A DNA stretch of 64,000 nt from Enterobacter cloacae. GTDB taxonomy: Bacteria > Pseudomonadota > Gammaproteobacteria > Enterobacterales > Enterobacteriaceae. Below, piece by piece: positions 27,445 to 37,546 of this stretch (position 1 is its first letter; each line of letters opens with the position of its first letter). Below the pieces are notes generated by a model. The model made no database searches. It saw only the letters and a program-made list of their open reading frames with translations, and was not told where the DNA came from. A program made the position numbers and the translations under genes. Location of the stretch: NCBI RefSeq assembly GCF_011078175.1, contig NZ_JAALCJ010000003.1, forward strand, positions 372,001 to 436,000, written 5' to 3'.

Positions 27445-29174
27445 AATTCAGGCCCCAGACCGATGTAAAACTGTAAACCGTGTTCATCTTTGTCGCCCAC
27501 CGGAACGGCGAAATCGAGCTTGATCGGCCCGACCGGTGACTGCCAGCGCACGCCCACACCCGCGCCGGTTTTGAAATCGCTGCGGCGGATGTCGTTCACC
27601 GCTTCGCCGCCGTCGACAAACATGGCGCCCCACCATTTGCCGCTGACGTTGTACTGGTACTCCAGCGAGCCGGTCGCCAGTTTGGAGGCCCCGGTCAACT
27701 GGCCTTTGTCGTTTTCAGGTGAGATCGATTTGTACTTATACCCGCGAATGCTGCGGTCGCCCCCGGCGAAGAAGCGCAGATCCGGCGGGACGCGTTCGAA
27801 ATCACCGGTTTCGATCCAGCCAAGATTGCCGCGCATCACAAAGCGGTGTTTGTCGTACAGCGTGCGGATCCAGACGTTTTGCGCCTGAAAGACGGAGAAG
27901 TCTACGTCGGAGCCCCAGGCAGTGTTGGAGTAATCGATGGAGTAGCGCTGAGAATCGCCCCAGGTCGGCATCAGGCCACCGCGCGAGCGGGTACGGCTGA
28001 TCATCACGCCCGGATAAAGCAGCATGGTGGTGTTGGTGACGTTTGCCTGGGTAAAGTGGTCGAGGCTCCAGCGCAGGTTAATGGCGCGCTGCCAGCCGCT
28101 GGAGAGATCCCAGAAGCGTGATACCGCAAGCGTCGTCGAATCCTGCTCGGTATCGTTCAAATCGGTACGCTTAAAGCCGCCCTGCACGAGGTAGTATTGC
28201 TCAAGCGGATTTTTCAGCAGCGGCATTTTGTAGCTGAAGTCCAGCTGCTGTTCGGGCGCAGAGAGGCTGACGCTGGTGGTCAGGCTATGGCCGTAGGAGT
28301 TCATCCACGGTTTTTTCCACGAGGCTTTCACGCGCGGGCCGACGTCCGTGGAGTAGCCGACACCGGTCTCAATGGTGTTCTCGGTGCGCGGAGAGACCAC
28401 GCCATGCAGCGGTAACACTTTCGTTTTACGGGATTTATCAAATTCCGGCGCCACCACCACGGAGTTAAACCAGCCCGTTGCGGACAAACGACGGTTCAGC
28501 TCGCCCAGGTCGCTGGACTGGTAGTAGTCGCCCTTTTTAAACGGCACCAGGTTTTGCAGATACTCGTCACGAATTTGCGATCCTTCGAAGGTCACATCGC
28601 CAAACCGGTAGCGCTCGCCGCTGTCGTAATCGATATCCCAGAATGCCTGACGTCGCTCAAGCGCAACGCCCAGCTGGCTTTTGTTGAACTGGCTGTCAAA
28701 GTAGCCTTTGCGCAGCGAAACGCTGGTTAAGGATTTTTTAAAACGATCGTAATCCCCGTGATTAAGTACGGTGCCCACTTTCGGGCGGGTGCTGAGCAGA
28801 TCCAGGTAGTCCCGATCCGTGCGCGCACCGCCGCGCAGCACCACGTTTGTGCCGCCAATCAGGACGGGTTCGCCCGGCGAGACGCGGGCAATCAATACCT
28901 GGCGTCCTTTCGCCGGCGGCGGGCGTAAATCGAAATCAATGGTGGGTTCGTAGTACCCCAACGCCTTTAGGCCTTCGCGAATGGCGTCATCCACGCGCGC
29001 GCGAAAACGCCTGTCCGGCGTGACCTCATCGCTCTGGATAGTAGAAAGCTGCGCACGCACGTTTTTTTCCAGCGCCCCGGATAACCCCTCAACCTGCAAA
29101 CGGACATTCGCCGCGCTGGCAATCCCGCTGGTCAGCATTAAACTGACTAAACATAACTGGCGGATCTTTGTCAC
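27441..29174 (-). CDS. tamA: Translocation and assembly module outer-membrane protein TamA
   Basis: This 577-residue Omp85-family protein has a signal peptide (about 1-21), three POTRA domains (about 22-265) and a 16-strand barrel with the lid-lock motif [18 protein letters not shown] chose the GTG at 29172-29174, which has GGAG at ideal spacing and gives exactly the E. coli length; the open frame runs 31 codons further upstream without similarity. It is divergent from msrA. Confidence 0.96.
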   Translation of the reverse strand: MTKIRQLCLVSLMLTSGIASAANVRLQVEGLSGALEKNVRAQLSTIQSDEVTPDRRFRARVDDAIREGLKALGYYEPTIDFDLRPPPAKGRQVLIARVSPGEPVLIGGTNVVLRGGARTDRDYLDLLSTRPKVGTVLNHGDYDRFKKSLTSVSLRKGYFDSQFNKSQLGVALERRQAFWDIDYDSGERYRFGDVTFEGSQIRDEYLQNLVPFKKGDYYQSSDLGELNRRLSATGWFNSVVVAPEFDKSRKTKVLPLHGVVSPRTENTIETGVGYSTDVGPRVKASWKKPWMNSYGHSLTTSVSLSAPEQQLDFSYKMPLLKNPLEQYYLVQGGFKRTDLNDTEQDSTTLAVSRFWDLSSGWQRAINLRWSLDHFTQANVTNTTMLLYPGVMISRTRSRGGLMPTWGDSQRYSIDYSNTAWGSDVDFSVFQAQNVWIRTLYDKHRFVMRGNLGWIETGDFERVPPDLRFFAGGDRSIRGYKYKSISPENDKGQLTGASKLATGSLEYQYNVSGKWWGAMFVDGGEAVNDIRRSDFKTGAGVGVRWQSPVGPIKLDFAVPVGDKDEHGLQFYIGLGPEL

Positions 29175-29398
29175 GTTTTCTCCTGAATATCCCTGTTTCC
29201 ACCCTGGAAGCAAATGCAGTGCCGCTCCGCGGCAAAATACGGCCTGATAGCCAAAAACCCAAATCACGGGTTGAAAAAGGGTGCAACACCCAAATATTTC
29301 TTATGATTAAATCTAGACTCATTCATCGCATTTATTGTGTTCAATTAAACGCTTCGTGACAACCTTAACCGAAACAACGCTACCCGGGAGGCCCCACC

Positions 29399-30040
29399 GT
29401 GAGTTTATTCGATAAAAAGCATCTGGTATCACAAGCCGATGCATTACCGGGACGCAACACCCCTATGCCAGTGGCAACGTTACACGCCGTAAACAACCAT
29501 TCAATGACAAACGTTCCTGATGGCATGGAGATCGCCCTGTTTGCCATGGGCTGCTTCTGGGGCGTAGAACGTCTCTTCTGGCAACTGCCGGGCGTGTACA
29601 GCACCGCTGCGGGCTACACCGGAGGATATACGCCTAACCCAACCTACCGCGAAGTTTGTTCCGGTGAGACCGGTCACGCCGAAGCGGTGCGTGTGGTGTA
29701 TGACCCGAGCATCATCAGCTATGAACAGCTGCTCCAGGTATTCTGGGAAAACCATGACCCGGCGCAGGGCATGCGTCAGGGTAACGATCACGGCACCCAA
29801 TACCGTTCGGCCATCTATCCGCTCACCCCTGAACAGGAGGCCGCGGCGCACGCCAGCCTGACGCGTTTCCAGGAAGCGATGCAGGCGGCCGGTGATAAAC
29901 GTCAGGTCACGACGGAAATCGCTACCGCGAAACCGTTCTACTATGCTGAAGACGACCACCAGCAGTATCTGCATAAAAATCCGTACGGCTATTGCGGAAT
30001 TGGCGGCATCGGCGTTTGCCTGCCCCCACAGCAGGCCTGA
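29399..30040 (+). CDS. msrA: Peptide methionine sulfoxide reductase MsrA
   Basis: This 213-residue enzyme reduces methionine-S-sulfoxide in proteins. The catalytic Cys52 is in GCFWG, and the recycling cysteines are in the C-terminal [14 protein letters not shown]. The start is a GTG preceded by GGGAGG. The 40-residue N-terminal extension before the catalytic domain is typical of enteric MsrA. It abuts the convergent LacI-family gene with no bases between the stop codons. Confidence 0.97.
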   Translation: MSLFDKKHLVSQADALPGRNTPMPVATLHAVNNHSMTNVPDGMEIALFAMGCFWGVERLFWQLPGVYSTAAGYTGGYTPNPTYREVCSGETGHAEAVRVVYDPSIISYEQLLQVFWENHDPAQGMRQGNDHGTQYRSAIYPLTPEQEAAAHASLTRFQEAMQAAGDKRQVTTEIATAKPFYYAEDDHQQYLHKNPYGYCGIGGIGVCLPPQQA

Positions 30041-31099
30041 TTACTCCAGCAGCGCCACGCGAGCCGCGTGGCGCGTGGCATTACTCACCGAACCGTAATC
30101 AATAACTTTCCCCTGCAACAGCAGGTTAAACACCGGTGCCTGTGGTCGGTTCAGCCGCGTTTGCAGCAAATGCACCGCTTCTATACCCAAATCACGACAC
30201 GGCACCGTGATCCCCGTGATGGGCTTTTCAAGCCGATTTGCCAGATTCCAGGCAAAATCAGTGGTGATGATGGAGATGTCTTCCGGTACGCGTAGACCAT
30301 GCCGCTGTAACGCCTTCAGCACGCCCTCGGTCATACTGGTGCTGTTGGGAAAAATGACCTCAGGCCACTGCACTCTGTCGTGACGTAACAGCCACGCATC
30401 CAGTTCGCGCTCAGCCTCTTCAGCGGTAAACCACTCCGTGACCAGTAAATCCCGCTGCGGCTCGAACGCCACGTGAAAATGCCGGTACGCCTCTTTAATG
30501 CCGTCCAGCCTGGCATAGAGCGTGTCGCGGCGAAGACAGGTAATGGTCAGCACGCGGCGATGGCCTTGTTCGAAGAGATATTGCATTGTGGTAAAGCCAA
30601 TCGCGCGGTGATCGGGCGAAACCGAATCCAGCACCCGGTCCCGGTCTACGGAATTAATTAATACACAGGGTTTATTCAGGGTGCTGGCTAGTTTAAATAT
30701 GGTTGAATCATCCGTACCAATGATAATTATTGCGTTTATATTTTTATGGCTGGCCTTTTCCATAAATAACTTCACGTCCGCATTTTGTTCTTCCAGTCCG
30801 CAATAACTGATCCAGACATTGTGGCGCGCGCTGGCTTCCGCAATGCCTTTGGTTACTTCCAGATAAAAAATATCCCCACGTCCCTGAAACGTTCTTTCAG
30901 GCGCAAATACAGCGATTCCGTTAATTAACAGTCGTCCGCTCGCCATCGACTCCAGCACGCCAAGCTCCCGCGCGGTGCGGACAATCGCTTCCCGGGCCTT
31001 CTCGCTGGTATAAGACTTGCCGCTCAACACCCTGGAAACCGTGCTCACGGAATAGCCCGTCAGGGACGCGATCTCCTCCATTTTTAACTTGCCCGGCAT
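30041..31099 (-). CDS. LacI-family transcriptional regulator
   Basis: The 352-residue regulator has an N-terminal LacI HTH (MEEIASLTGYSVSTVSRVLSG) with hinge, then a periplasmic-binding-type effector domain (about 60-345). The ATG chosen puts the HTH at the normal distance; the frame extends 27 codons upstream without similarity. It is divergent from four dehydrogenase genes and a symporter and probably represses them. The effector would be a sugar or sugar derivative. Confidence 0.9.
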   Translation of the reverse strand: MPGKLKMEEIASLTGYSVSTVSRVLSGKSYTSEKAREAIVRTARELGVLESMASGRLLINGIAVFAPERTFQGRGDIFYLEVTKGIAEASARHNVWISYCGLEEQNADVKLFMEKASHKNINAIIIIGTDDSTIFKLASTLNKPCVLINSVDRDRVLDSVSPDHRAIGFTTMQYLFEQGHRRVLTITCLRRDTLYARLDGIKEAYRHFHVAFEPQRDLLVTEWFTAEEAERELDAWLLRHDRVQWPEVIFPNSTSMTEGVLKALQRHGLRVPEDISIITTDFAWNLANRLEKPITGITVPCRDLGIEAVHLLQTRLNRPQAPVFNLLLQGKVIDYGSVSNATRHAARVALLE

Positions 31100-31126
31100 A
31101 GTGTGACCTCGCTCGCAATCAGTTTT

Positions 31127-31140
31127 TGCAAATATTTGCA
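31127..31140. promoter_or_regulatory. Perfect 14-bp palindrome, candidate operator of the LacI-type regulator
   Basis: TGCAAATATTTGCA is a perfect palindrome in the divergent gap, 28 bp from the regulator start and about 150 bp from the dehydrogenase operon. LacI-family operators are palindromes of 14-18 bp, but most have a central CG, which this lacks. No second copy was seen in the gap. Confidence 0.5.
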
Positions 31141-31291
31141 GAAACAGCGCGTTGATTTTAAAACCAAATTTCAAAAGCATTGGAGTTTACTTATTGACCT
31201 TGCGAGTATTCTCACAAAAACACATTGTCGCTACGGCTCGCCTTTCCTATTTTTCGGTCATCACGCTTTCTGACTGAAATTAAGGTGAGAC

Positions 31292-32443
31292 ATGGAGAAG
31301 GTACGTTTTGGCATTATTGGTATAGGCAATATCGGTACGGTCCACGCGCGCTATTTACTGGCCGGAACCGTCAGCGACGCCTGCCTTACGGCGGTGTGCG
31401 ATAACGCGACGGAAAAGCACCCGGCCATTCGGCAGCTGGTTGGCGACATTCCGCTGTTCAGTGATGCGCAGGAGATGCTCCAGAGCGGGCTTATCGATGC
31501 GGTCATTGTCGCCACGCCGCATTACGATCACCCGCGCCTGTCGATGCTGGCGATGCGCCACGGCATCCATACCCTGTGTGAGAAGCCGGCAGGCGTCTAT
31601 ACCGCACAGGTCCAGGAGATGAACGCCTGTGCCCGGGAGTGCGACGTGGTCTTCGGCATTATGTATAACCAGCGGCCCAATCCGCTGTATCAGAAAGTCA
31701 AATGTCTGATCGACAGCGGCGAGCTGGGCGAAATCCGCCGTTCCAACTGGATCATCACTAACTGGTATCGCTCGCAGAGTTACTACAATTCCGGCGGCTG
31801 GCGCGCAACCTGGAAAGGGGAAGGCGGCGGCGTGCTGCTCAATCAGGATCCGCATCAGCTCGATCTCTGGCAGTGGCTGGTGGGCATGCCGGTTCGTCTG
31901 CGTGCGTTTTGCCAGTTCGGGAAGCATCGCGACATTGAAGTTGAAGACGAGGTCACCGCCTATGCGGAGTACGCCAACGGCGCAACCGGCGTGTTTATCA
32001 CCACCGTTGCAGAAACGCCGGGCACCAACCGTCTGGAGATCGCGGGCGATCGCGGCAAAGTCGTCGTTGAAGAAGGAAAACTGCGCTACTGGCGGCTGCG
32101 CGAATCAGAAACCGAGTTTAACGCCCGCTGGCAGAATGGCTTCGGTGAGCCGGAATGCTGGGAAGTTTCTATCCCTGTTGCCCCGGAATACAGCGAACAC
32201 CACGTCATCACCGCCAACTTCTGCGCCGCCGTGCTGCGCGGCGAGCCGCTGATTGCGCCGGGTCTGGAAGGTATTCGCGGTTTAACCCTCTCTAACGCCA
32301 TGCACCTCTCCACCTGGACTGACGACTGGGTTGAGCTACCGCTGAATGAAAAGCAGTACCTGCGCCTGCTCCAGCAACGTATCAGCACCTCAGTGGCTAA
32401 AGAGAGCACCAGCATCACGCTGGATGCCTCTGGCACCTGGTAA
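31292..32443 (+). CDS. Gfo/Idh/MocA-family oxidoreductase 1
   Basis: The 383-residue protein has a Rossmann NAD(P) domain with GIGNIG at residues 10-15 and the EKP motif (CEKPAG, Lys98). The second-domain active-site segment reads LLNQDPHQLD, giving Asn184 and His188 where many family members have Asp and His. Members oxidise or epimerise sugars, inositols and related polyols. It is first in an operon with three more family members and a sugar symporter, and lies 15 bp before the second. Confidence 0.9.
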   Translation: MEKVRFGIIGIGNIGTVHARYLLAGTVSDACLTAVCDNATEKHPAIRQLVGDIPLFSDAQEMLQSGLIDAVIVATPHYDHPRLSMLAMRHGIHTLCEKPAGVYTAQVQEMNACARECDVVFGIMYNQRPNPLYQKVKCLIDSGELGEIRRSNWIITNWYRSQSYYNSGGWRATWKGEGGGVLLNQDPHQLDLWQWLVGMPVRLRAFCQFGKHRDIEVEDEVTAYAEYANGATGVFITTVAETPGTNRLEIAGDRGKVVVEEGKLRYWRLRESETEFNARWQNGFGEPECWEVSIPVAPEYSEHHVITANFCAAVLRGEPLIAPGLEGIRGLTLSNAMHLSTWTDDWVELPLNEKQYLRLLQQRISTSVAKESTSITLDASGTW

Positions 32444-32458
32444 CTTCGGAGATAAACG

Positions 32459-33637
32459 ATGTTAAATGTCGCCATCGTGGGAACAGGGAATATCTCGCAT
32501 AACCATATTCAGGGCTATTTGCAGTTTGGCCAGCGCTGCCGGATTGTTGCACTGGTTGATATCTATCCGGAGAAAGCGGAAGAGAAAAAAGCGCGGTATG
32601 GCCTGACGGACGCCCGCGTATATGCCAGCCACCAGGAGATGCTGGAGGACGCGCTTCCCATCGATATTGTTGACGTCTGCACCCCGCCCTATGTGCATGC
32701 GGAGATCGGCATTGATGCGCTTCATGCTGGCTGCCATGTACTCTGCGAAAAACCGATGGCCGCCTCGCTGGAGGAGTGTGATGCGATGATTACCGCCCAG
32801 CAGGCCAGCGGAAAAACACTTTCCATTATTGCCCAGAACCGTTTTACCGACGCCTTCTGGCGCTTAAAAGCGGCGCTGGATTCCGGCCTCGCCGGAAAAA
32901 TATGCCATGCGCAGGTGGATTCCTTCTGGTGGCGCGGACATTGCTACTACGACCTGTGGTGGCGCGGCACGTGGGAAAAGGAAGGGGGCGGCTGTACGCT
33001 GAACCACGCGGTGCACCATATCGACGCCATTCAGTGGATGCTCGGCTTCCCGTCTGAGGTGGTGGCGATGATGACCAACGTGGCGCATGACAATGCCGAA
33101 GTGGAAGACCTGAGCGCCGCTATCTTTACATACCCCAGCGGCGCGCTTACGCAGCTTACCGCCTCGGTGGTGCACCACGGGGAAGATCAGAAAATCATTA
33201 TCCAGGGTGATAAAGCCCGTATCTCCGCCCCGTGGCAGGCTTATGCCAGCGTAAGTGCTGATAACGGTTTCCCGCAGGAGACCCGCGACCTTGAGCGAGA
33301 AGCTCAACTTAATGCCGTTTTCCAGGCGACACCCAATCTCGAATGGACCCTGCATACCGGGCAGATTAACGACCTGCTCCAGAGCATTGAGCGCGGTACA
33401 GCCCCGCTGGTGGACGGCGTGCAGGGAAAGCGCTCGCTGGAGTTGATTACCGCGATGTATAAATCAGCCATTACCCGTAGCGTCGTCTCCCTGCCCATTG
33501 GCCGCGACGATCCGTTTTACCGTACCGGCGGGACGAACGCCCTCGCCCCCCGTTTTTATGAAAAATCCACAAGCGTCGCCAACTTCAGCGAAGTGGGCGC
33601 TATCCCTCTGGGTAAAAATCTGGATCGAGGACTGTAA
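32459..33637 (+). CDS. Gfo/Idh/MocA-family oxidoreductase 2
   Basis: The 392-residue protein has GTGNISHN as its nucleotide loop (about residues 7-14), CEKPM as the lysine motif, and an active-site helix reading TLNHAVHHID (Asn-x3-His). The C-terminal 40 residues (FYRTGGTNALAPRFYE...) extend beyond the usual family end. Similar overall design to oxidoreductase 1 but diverged, so not a recent duplication. It ends 2 bp before the third gene. Confidence 0.9.
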   Translation: MLNVAIVGTGNISHNHIQGYLQFGQRCRIVALVDIYPEKAEEKKARYGLTDARVYASHQEMLEDALPIDIVDVCTPPYVHAEIGIDALHAGCHVLCEKPMAASLEECDAMITAQQASGKTLSIIAQNRFTDAFWRLKAALDSGLAGKICHAQVDSFWWRGHCYYDLWWRGTWEKEGGGCTLNHAVHHIDAIQWMLGFPSEVVAMMTNVAHDNAEVEDLSAAIFTYPSGALTQLTASVVHHGEDQKIIIQGDKARISAPWQAYASVSADNGFPQETRDLEREAQLNAVFQATPNLEWTLHTGQINDLLQSIERGTAPLVDGVQGKRSLELITAMYKSAITRSVVSLPIGRDDPFYRTGGTNALAPRFYEKSTSVANFSEVGAIPLGKNLDRGL

Positions 33638-33639
33638 CC

Positions 33640-34707
33640 ATGAACAAGAATGACGGAATGAACTACGCACCGGTGGGCAAACCGCAGCCGGTGGTGCAGG
33701 CGGGTGAATTTGTATTTGCCGCCGCCGCACTCGACCACGGCCATATCTACGGAATGTGTAATGGCCTGATTGAAGCAGGCGCCACGCTGAAGTGGGTTTG
33801 CGATCCCGATCCGGCAAAAGTGGAGACATTTGTTCAGCGGTACCCGCACGTGAAGGTGGCTGATTCCCTGGACGTTATTCTCGCCGATGATAACGTGCGC
33901 CTGGTGGCCGGGGCGGCCATCCCCTCCGAACGCTGCGCGCTGGGGCTGAAGGCGATGGCGGCTGGCAAAGACTACTTCACGGACAAAGCACCGCTCACCA
34001 CCCTTGACCAGCTGGCCGACGCCAAAGCGATGGTAGAGAAAACCGGGAGAAAGTACGCGGTCTACTACAGCGAGCGTCTGCACGTGGAAAGTGCGGTCTT
34101 TGCCGGGCAACTGGTGCAACAGGGTGCCATTGGTCGCGTGGTGCAGACCCTGGGCATGGGGCCGCACCGTGAAGGGACTGGACGCCCGGAGTGGTTCTAC
34201 GATCGTCGCGACTTCGGCGGCATCCTGTGCGATATAGGCAGCCACCAGATCGAGCAATTTCTCTTTTATACCGGCAACCGCGACGCCACCGTGGTCGCCA
34301 GTCAGGTGCGCAACGTTAACCACCCGCAGTATCCCGCATTCGAAGACTTTGGCGACGCGATGCTCAAAGGAGAAAACGGTGCCAGCGGCTATTTCCGCTG
34401 CGACTGGTTTACGCCTGACGGGCTTTCAACGTGGGGCGATGGGCGTCTGACGCTGCTCGGTACGGACGGGTATATCGAGATCCGTAAATACGTCGATCTC
34501 ACCCGTGGGGAGCAGGATGTCGTCTACCTCGTCAATAACGAGGGCGAGTTCCGCTATTCGGTGGCCGGGCAGGTTGGATTCCCCTACTTTGGCGAACTGA
34601 TCCTCGACTGCCTGCACCGCACCGAAAATGCCATGACTCAGGCGCATGCTTTTAAAGCGGCCGAATTATGCGTGAAGGCACAAATGCTCGCAAACGCAGC
34701 TGACTAA
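33640..34707 (+). CDS. Atypical Gfo/Idh/MocA-family oxidoreductase 3
   Basis: The 355-residue protein departs from its neighbours: the usual GxGxxG loop is replaced by AAALDHGHIYGM after a 25-residue N-terminal extension, and the EKP motif by TDKAP. The second-domain active-site segment is canonical, CDIGSHQIE (Asp-x3-His). It may bind the cofactor differently or act in a distinct step from the other three. A later Met (MNYAPVG) is a possible alternative start. Confidence 0.85.
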   Translation: MNKNDGMNYAPVGKPQPVVQAGEFVFAAAALDHGHIYGMCNGLIEAGATLKWVCDPDPAKVETFVQRYPHVKVADSLDVILADDNVRLVAGAAIPSERCALGLKAMAAGKDYFTDKAPLTTLDQLADAKAMVEKTGRKYAVYYSERLHVESAVFAGQLVQQGAIGRVVQTLGMGPHREGTGRPEWFYDRRDFGGILCDIGSHQIEQFLFYTGNRDATVVASQVRNVNHPQYPAFEDFGDAMLKGENGASGYFRCDWFTPDGLSTWGDGRLTLLGTDGYIEIRKYVDLTRGEQDVVYLVNNEGEFRYSVAGQVGFPYFGELILDCLHRTENAMTQAHAFKAAELCVKAQMLANAAD

Positions 34708-34716
34708 GGGGGCGTC

Positions 34717-35739
34717 ATGAATATCCTGAACACGGCGATTATCGGTGCCGGGGCTATTCACCGTTGCCATGTGAACGCCCTGAGGCAAATCCCGAATGTC
34801 GCGCTGCGCGCGCTGGTCGATATCGACAGCGTCAAAGGCCTTAAGCTGGCGATGAACTATCAATGTCGCTTTTATCAGGATTACCGGGAAATGCTGCTGG
34901 ATGACAGCATCGATGTAGTGCATATCTGCACGCCACACTTCGAACATAAAAACATGATTCTGGCAGCGCTGGCCGCCGGAAAGCATGTTTTTTGCGAGAA
35001 ACCGGTGGGCATGAACAGCAGCGAGCTTGCCGATATTACCACTGCCACGGCGCAGGCGTCCGGCAGGCTCGGCGTTTGCTACCAGAACCGGCACAACCCC
35101 AGCAGCCTTCGCATTCAGAAAGAGCTGGCGCAGGGGGGGCTGGGCAAGATGCTGAGTATCAAAGCGGTTCTGACCTGGTCCCGATCGGGGACGTACTACA
35201 CGGAAAGCCCGTGGCGGGGTCAGCTGTCTACGGAAGGCGGAAGCCTGCTGATCAACCAGGCGATCCATACTCTCGATCTGATGCAGTGGTTCGGGGGTGG
35301 CGTCACGCGGCTGAAGGGGGTGGTCGACAGCGGTGAACTGGCCGACGTTACGGAAGGAGAAGACAGCGCGATGGCCACGCTGCACTTCACCAACGGCGCC
35401 CGCGGCCTGTTTTATGCCAGCAACTGCAACACCATGGATTCCCCCCTCTGGCTGGAGATCCACTGCGAGCGCGGCTCGCTGTTGCTCAACGACAACACGC
35501 TCTGGCGCATAACGCCTGGCGAACGGCTTCGCCTTGAAAGCGATGCCTCTCCCGATGGCACGGCAAAAAGTTACTGGGGATTAGGACACCAGCAGGCGAT
35601 CCGCCGTTTTTATCATGCCATTCATCACCCGGAGAGTACGGATTTTACCGATATTCGTACCGCCGGAAAATCACTCAAGCTTGTGGAGGCTTTTTATCGG
35701 TCATCTCAGTTAAGACAATGGATAGATATTAACAATTAG
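34717..35739 (+). CDS. Gfo/Idh/MocA-family oxidoreductase 4
   Basis: The 340-residue protein has a GAGAIHR nucleotide loop (about residues 11-17), CEKPVG as the lysine motif and LINQAIHTLD as the active-site helix (Asn-x3-His, like enzymes 1 and 2). GGGGCG precedes the ATG. It is last of the four dehydrogenase genes, 69 bp before the symporter gene. Confidence 0.9.
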   Translation: MNILNTAIIGAGAIHRCHVNALRQIPNVALRALVDIDSVKGLKLAMNYQCRFYQDYREMLLDDSIDVVHICTPHFEHKNMILAALAAGKHVFCEKPVGMNSSELADITTATAQASGRLGVCYQNRHNPSSLRIQKELAQGGLGKMLSIKAVLTWSRSGTYYTESPWRGQLSTEGGSLLINQAIHTLDLMQWFGGGVTRLKGVVDSGELADVTEGEDSAMATLHFTNGARGLFYASNCNTMDSPLWLEIHCERGSLLLNDNTLWRITPGERLRLESDASPDGTAKSYWGLGHQQAIRRFYHAIHHPESTDFTDIRTAGKSLKLVEAFYRSSQLRQWIDINN

Positions 35740-35808
35740 AACGTCACGTGTAGTCCAGCAGTGCAATAAAAATACAACCTCTACATCTACCCTACACTGG
35801 ATATTATT

Positions 35809-37353
35809 ATGGTTAAACCAACTGAACGCAGAGTGGGTTATGGCGTGGCGCTTGGCTACGGCATAACCGACCTCTTTGGCGGAGGCGCTTTCGCTATTAT
35901 CGGCACCTGGCTGTTATTTTTTTACACCACCTATTGCGGATTATCCGTCGTGGAAGCCGGCTCTATATTTGCAATCGCCCGCGTTATTGACGCGATATTA
36001 AGCCCAATAATGGGATATATCACCGATAACTTTGGTGATACCTGGCTTGGACGTAAATTTGGCCGTCGTCGCTTCTTCTTATTACTTAGCTCTCCTTTAA
36101 TGTTCCTGTATGCCCTGCTGTGGGTGACTGATATGGGTTACTGGTATTACCTGGGCACCTATCTCTCCATCGAACTGCTTTCAGCGATGGTGCTGGTACC
36201 GTGGGAAACCCTCGCTGCTGAGATGACCAACCGATATGAAGAGCGCAGCCGCCTGTCCGGGGTGCGAATGATCTGCTCGCAGCTGGGCGGTTTTCTGGCG
36301 GTGTCGGTGCCGGGAGTGATTATGCAGTTTACCGGTAAAGATAATTCATTTACCTACACGCTTACCGGACTGATATTTTCCTGCGTTTTTTGCATAGCGG
36401 TATTTATAACCTGGTACAGCACCTGGGAAGCAAAAGATGTGCATCAGGAGTATAACTTCAAAGTCGATACTAAGCGCAGCAGCGGGCTGGGCAATCATCT
36501 GAAATATCTGGTGCTGGATCTTTTCTCCTCTTTCCGCATTCGCGCGTTCCGCCTGCATATTATTATTTATATCTTTTCATTTACCGCGATGGACGTATTT
36601 GGTTCTGTATTTACCTATTACGTTGTTTATTGCCTGAGTCAGGATGCAGCGGCAGTTTCTGGCTGGCTGAGTATTGCGGCGTTTGCCTCGGTGCCGGGCA
36701 CGTACGGATTTATGCTGCTACTCAACAGGCTGAACATGACCCCTTCCGCCGCGTTGCGCTTTTCCTATAGCTGTATCTTCCTGGTGCTGGCATTCCTGTT
36801 TACGGTTTATCTCACCAAAACAGAGGTGCCGACGCTATTGTTCTCCGCCGTCTTTATTCTTTTGGGTGCGGCCCGCTCAGGCCTCTATTACATCCCGTGG
36901 AATATTTATAGCTTTATTCCGGATATTGACGAGATCGTCACGCAGCAGCGTCGTGAAGGCATTTTTGCCGGCGTAATGGTGTTGACTCGCAAAAGCACCG
37001 TTGCCATTGCGATCATGATGATCGGCCTGGTCTTGCAGGAGTCCGGTTTTGTGAAAGGCAGTGGCGCACAGCCTGAAAGCGCGCTGGGAGCGATAATGGG
37101 TCTGATGATTTTTGCCACCGCTGCGCTGCTGGCGGTGAGCTTCTTCGCCACCTACAAGTTTAAGCTGACCCGCGAAACGCACAAAGTGCTGCTTAAAGAG
37201 ATCGCGCGTCGGAAGCTCGGTGGCGACTATCGCGACTGCGATACCGACACCCGCGTGGTCATCAAACAACTAACAGGCTATGAGTACGATCAGGTCTGGG
37301 GCGGCGATGCCACACGCCTGACTGTGGGCGTACACTTATCCACCGTGAAATAG
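35809..37353 (+). CDS. GPH-family (MelB-like) sugar:cation symporter
   Basis: The 514-residue transporter has about 12 membrane segments and the features of glycoside-pentoside-hexuronide symporters, a branch of the MFS: YGIGDLFGG-type N-terminus (here YGITDLFGG), DAILSPIMGYITDNFGDTWLG with the cation-site Asp, and GRKFGRRRFF. It follows the four dehydrogenases and ends at a strong terminator, so it should import their substrate, most likely a glycoside or hexuronide. Specificity unknown. Confidence 0.9.
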   Translation: MVKPTERRVGYGVALGYGITDLFGGGAFAIIGTWLLFFYTTYCGLSVVEAGSIFAIARVIDAILSPIMGYITDNFGDTWLGRKFGRRRFFLLLSSPLMFLYALLWVTDMGYWYYLGTYLSIELLSAMVLVPWETLAAEMTNRYEERSRLSGVRMICSQLGGFLAVSVPGVIMQFTGKDNSFTYTLTGLIFSCVFCIAVFITWYSTWEAKDVHQEYNFKVDTKRSSGLGNHLKYLVLDLFSSFRIRAFRLHIIIYIFSFTAMDVFGSVFTYYVVYCLSQDAAAVSGWLSIAAFASVPGTYGFMLLLNRLNMTPSAALRFSYSCIFLVLAFLFTVYLTKTEVPTLLFSAVFILLGAARSGLYYIPWNIYSFIPDIDEIVTQQRREGIFAGVMVLTRKSTVAIAIMMIGLVLQESGFVKGSGAQPESALGAIMGLMIFATAALLAVSFFATYKFKLTRETHKVLLKEIARRKLGGDYRDCDTDTRVVIKQLTGYEYDQVWGGDATRLTVGVHLSTVK

Positions 37354-37361
37354 CCCCTCTC

Positions 37362-37395
37362 GCCGGATCCGCCCTGTGCCGGTCCGGCTTTTTTT
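37362..37395 (+). terminator. Intrinsic terminator of the dehydrogenase-symporter operon
   Basis: GCCGGA (37362-37367) pairs with TCCGGC (37383-37388), with further inner pairing of the GC-rich loop, followed by seven T. Confidence 0.85.
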
Positions 37396-37546
37396 GTCGA
37401 AAACGTGACCTCTGGCAGATTTACACGCCTTTACGCTATACTACCGCTGAAATCATCGGCTCAACGCTACGAGCCGACGTTCAATGTGTCTTCACACGAA
37501 TGTATCAACTCCCCTTCTGAGGATCTGGCGAGAAGCCGGATAAACT

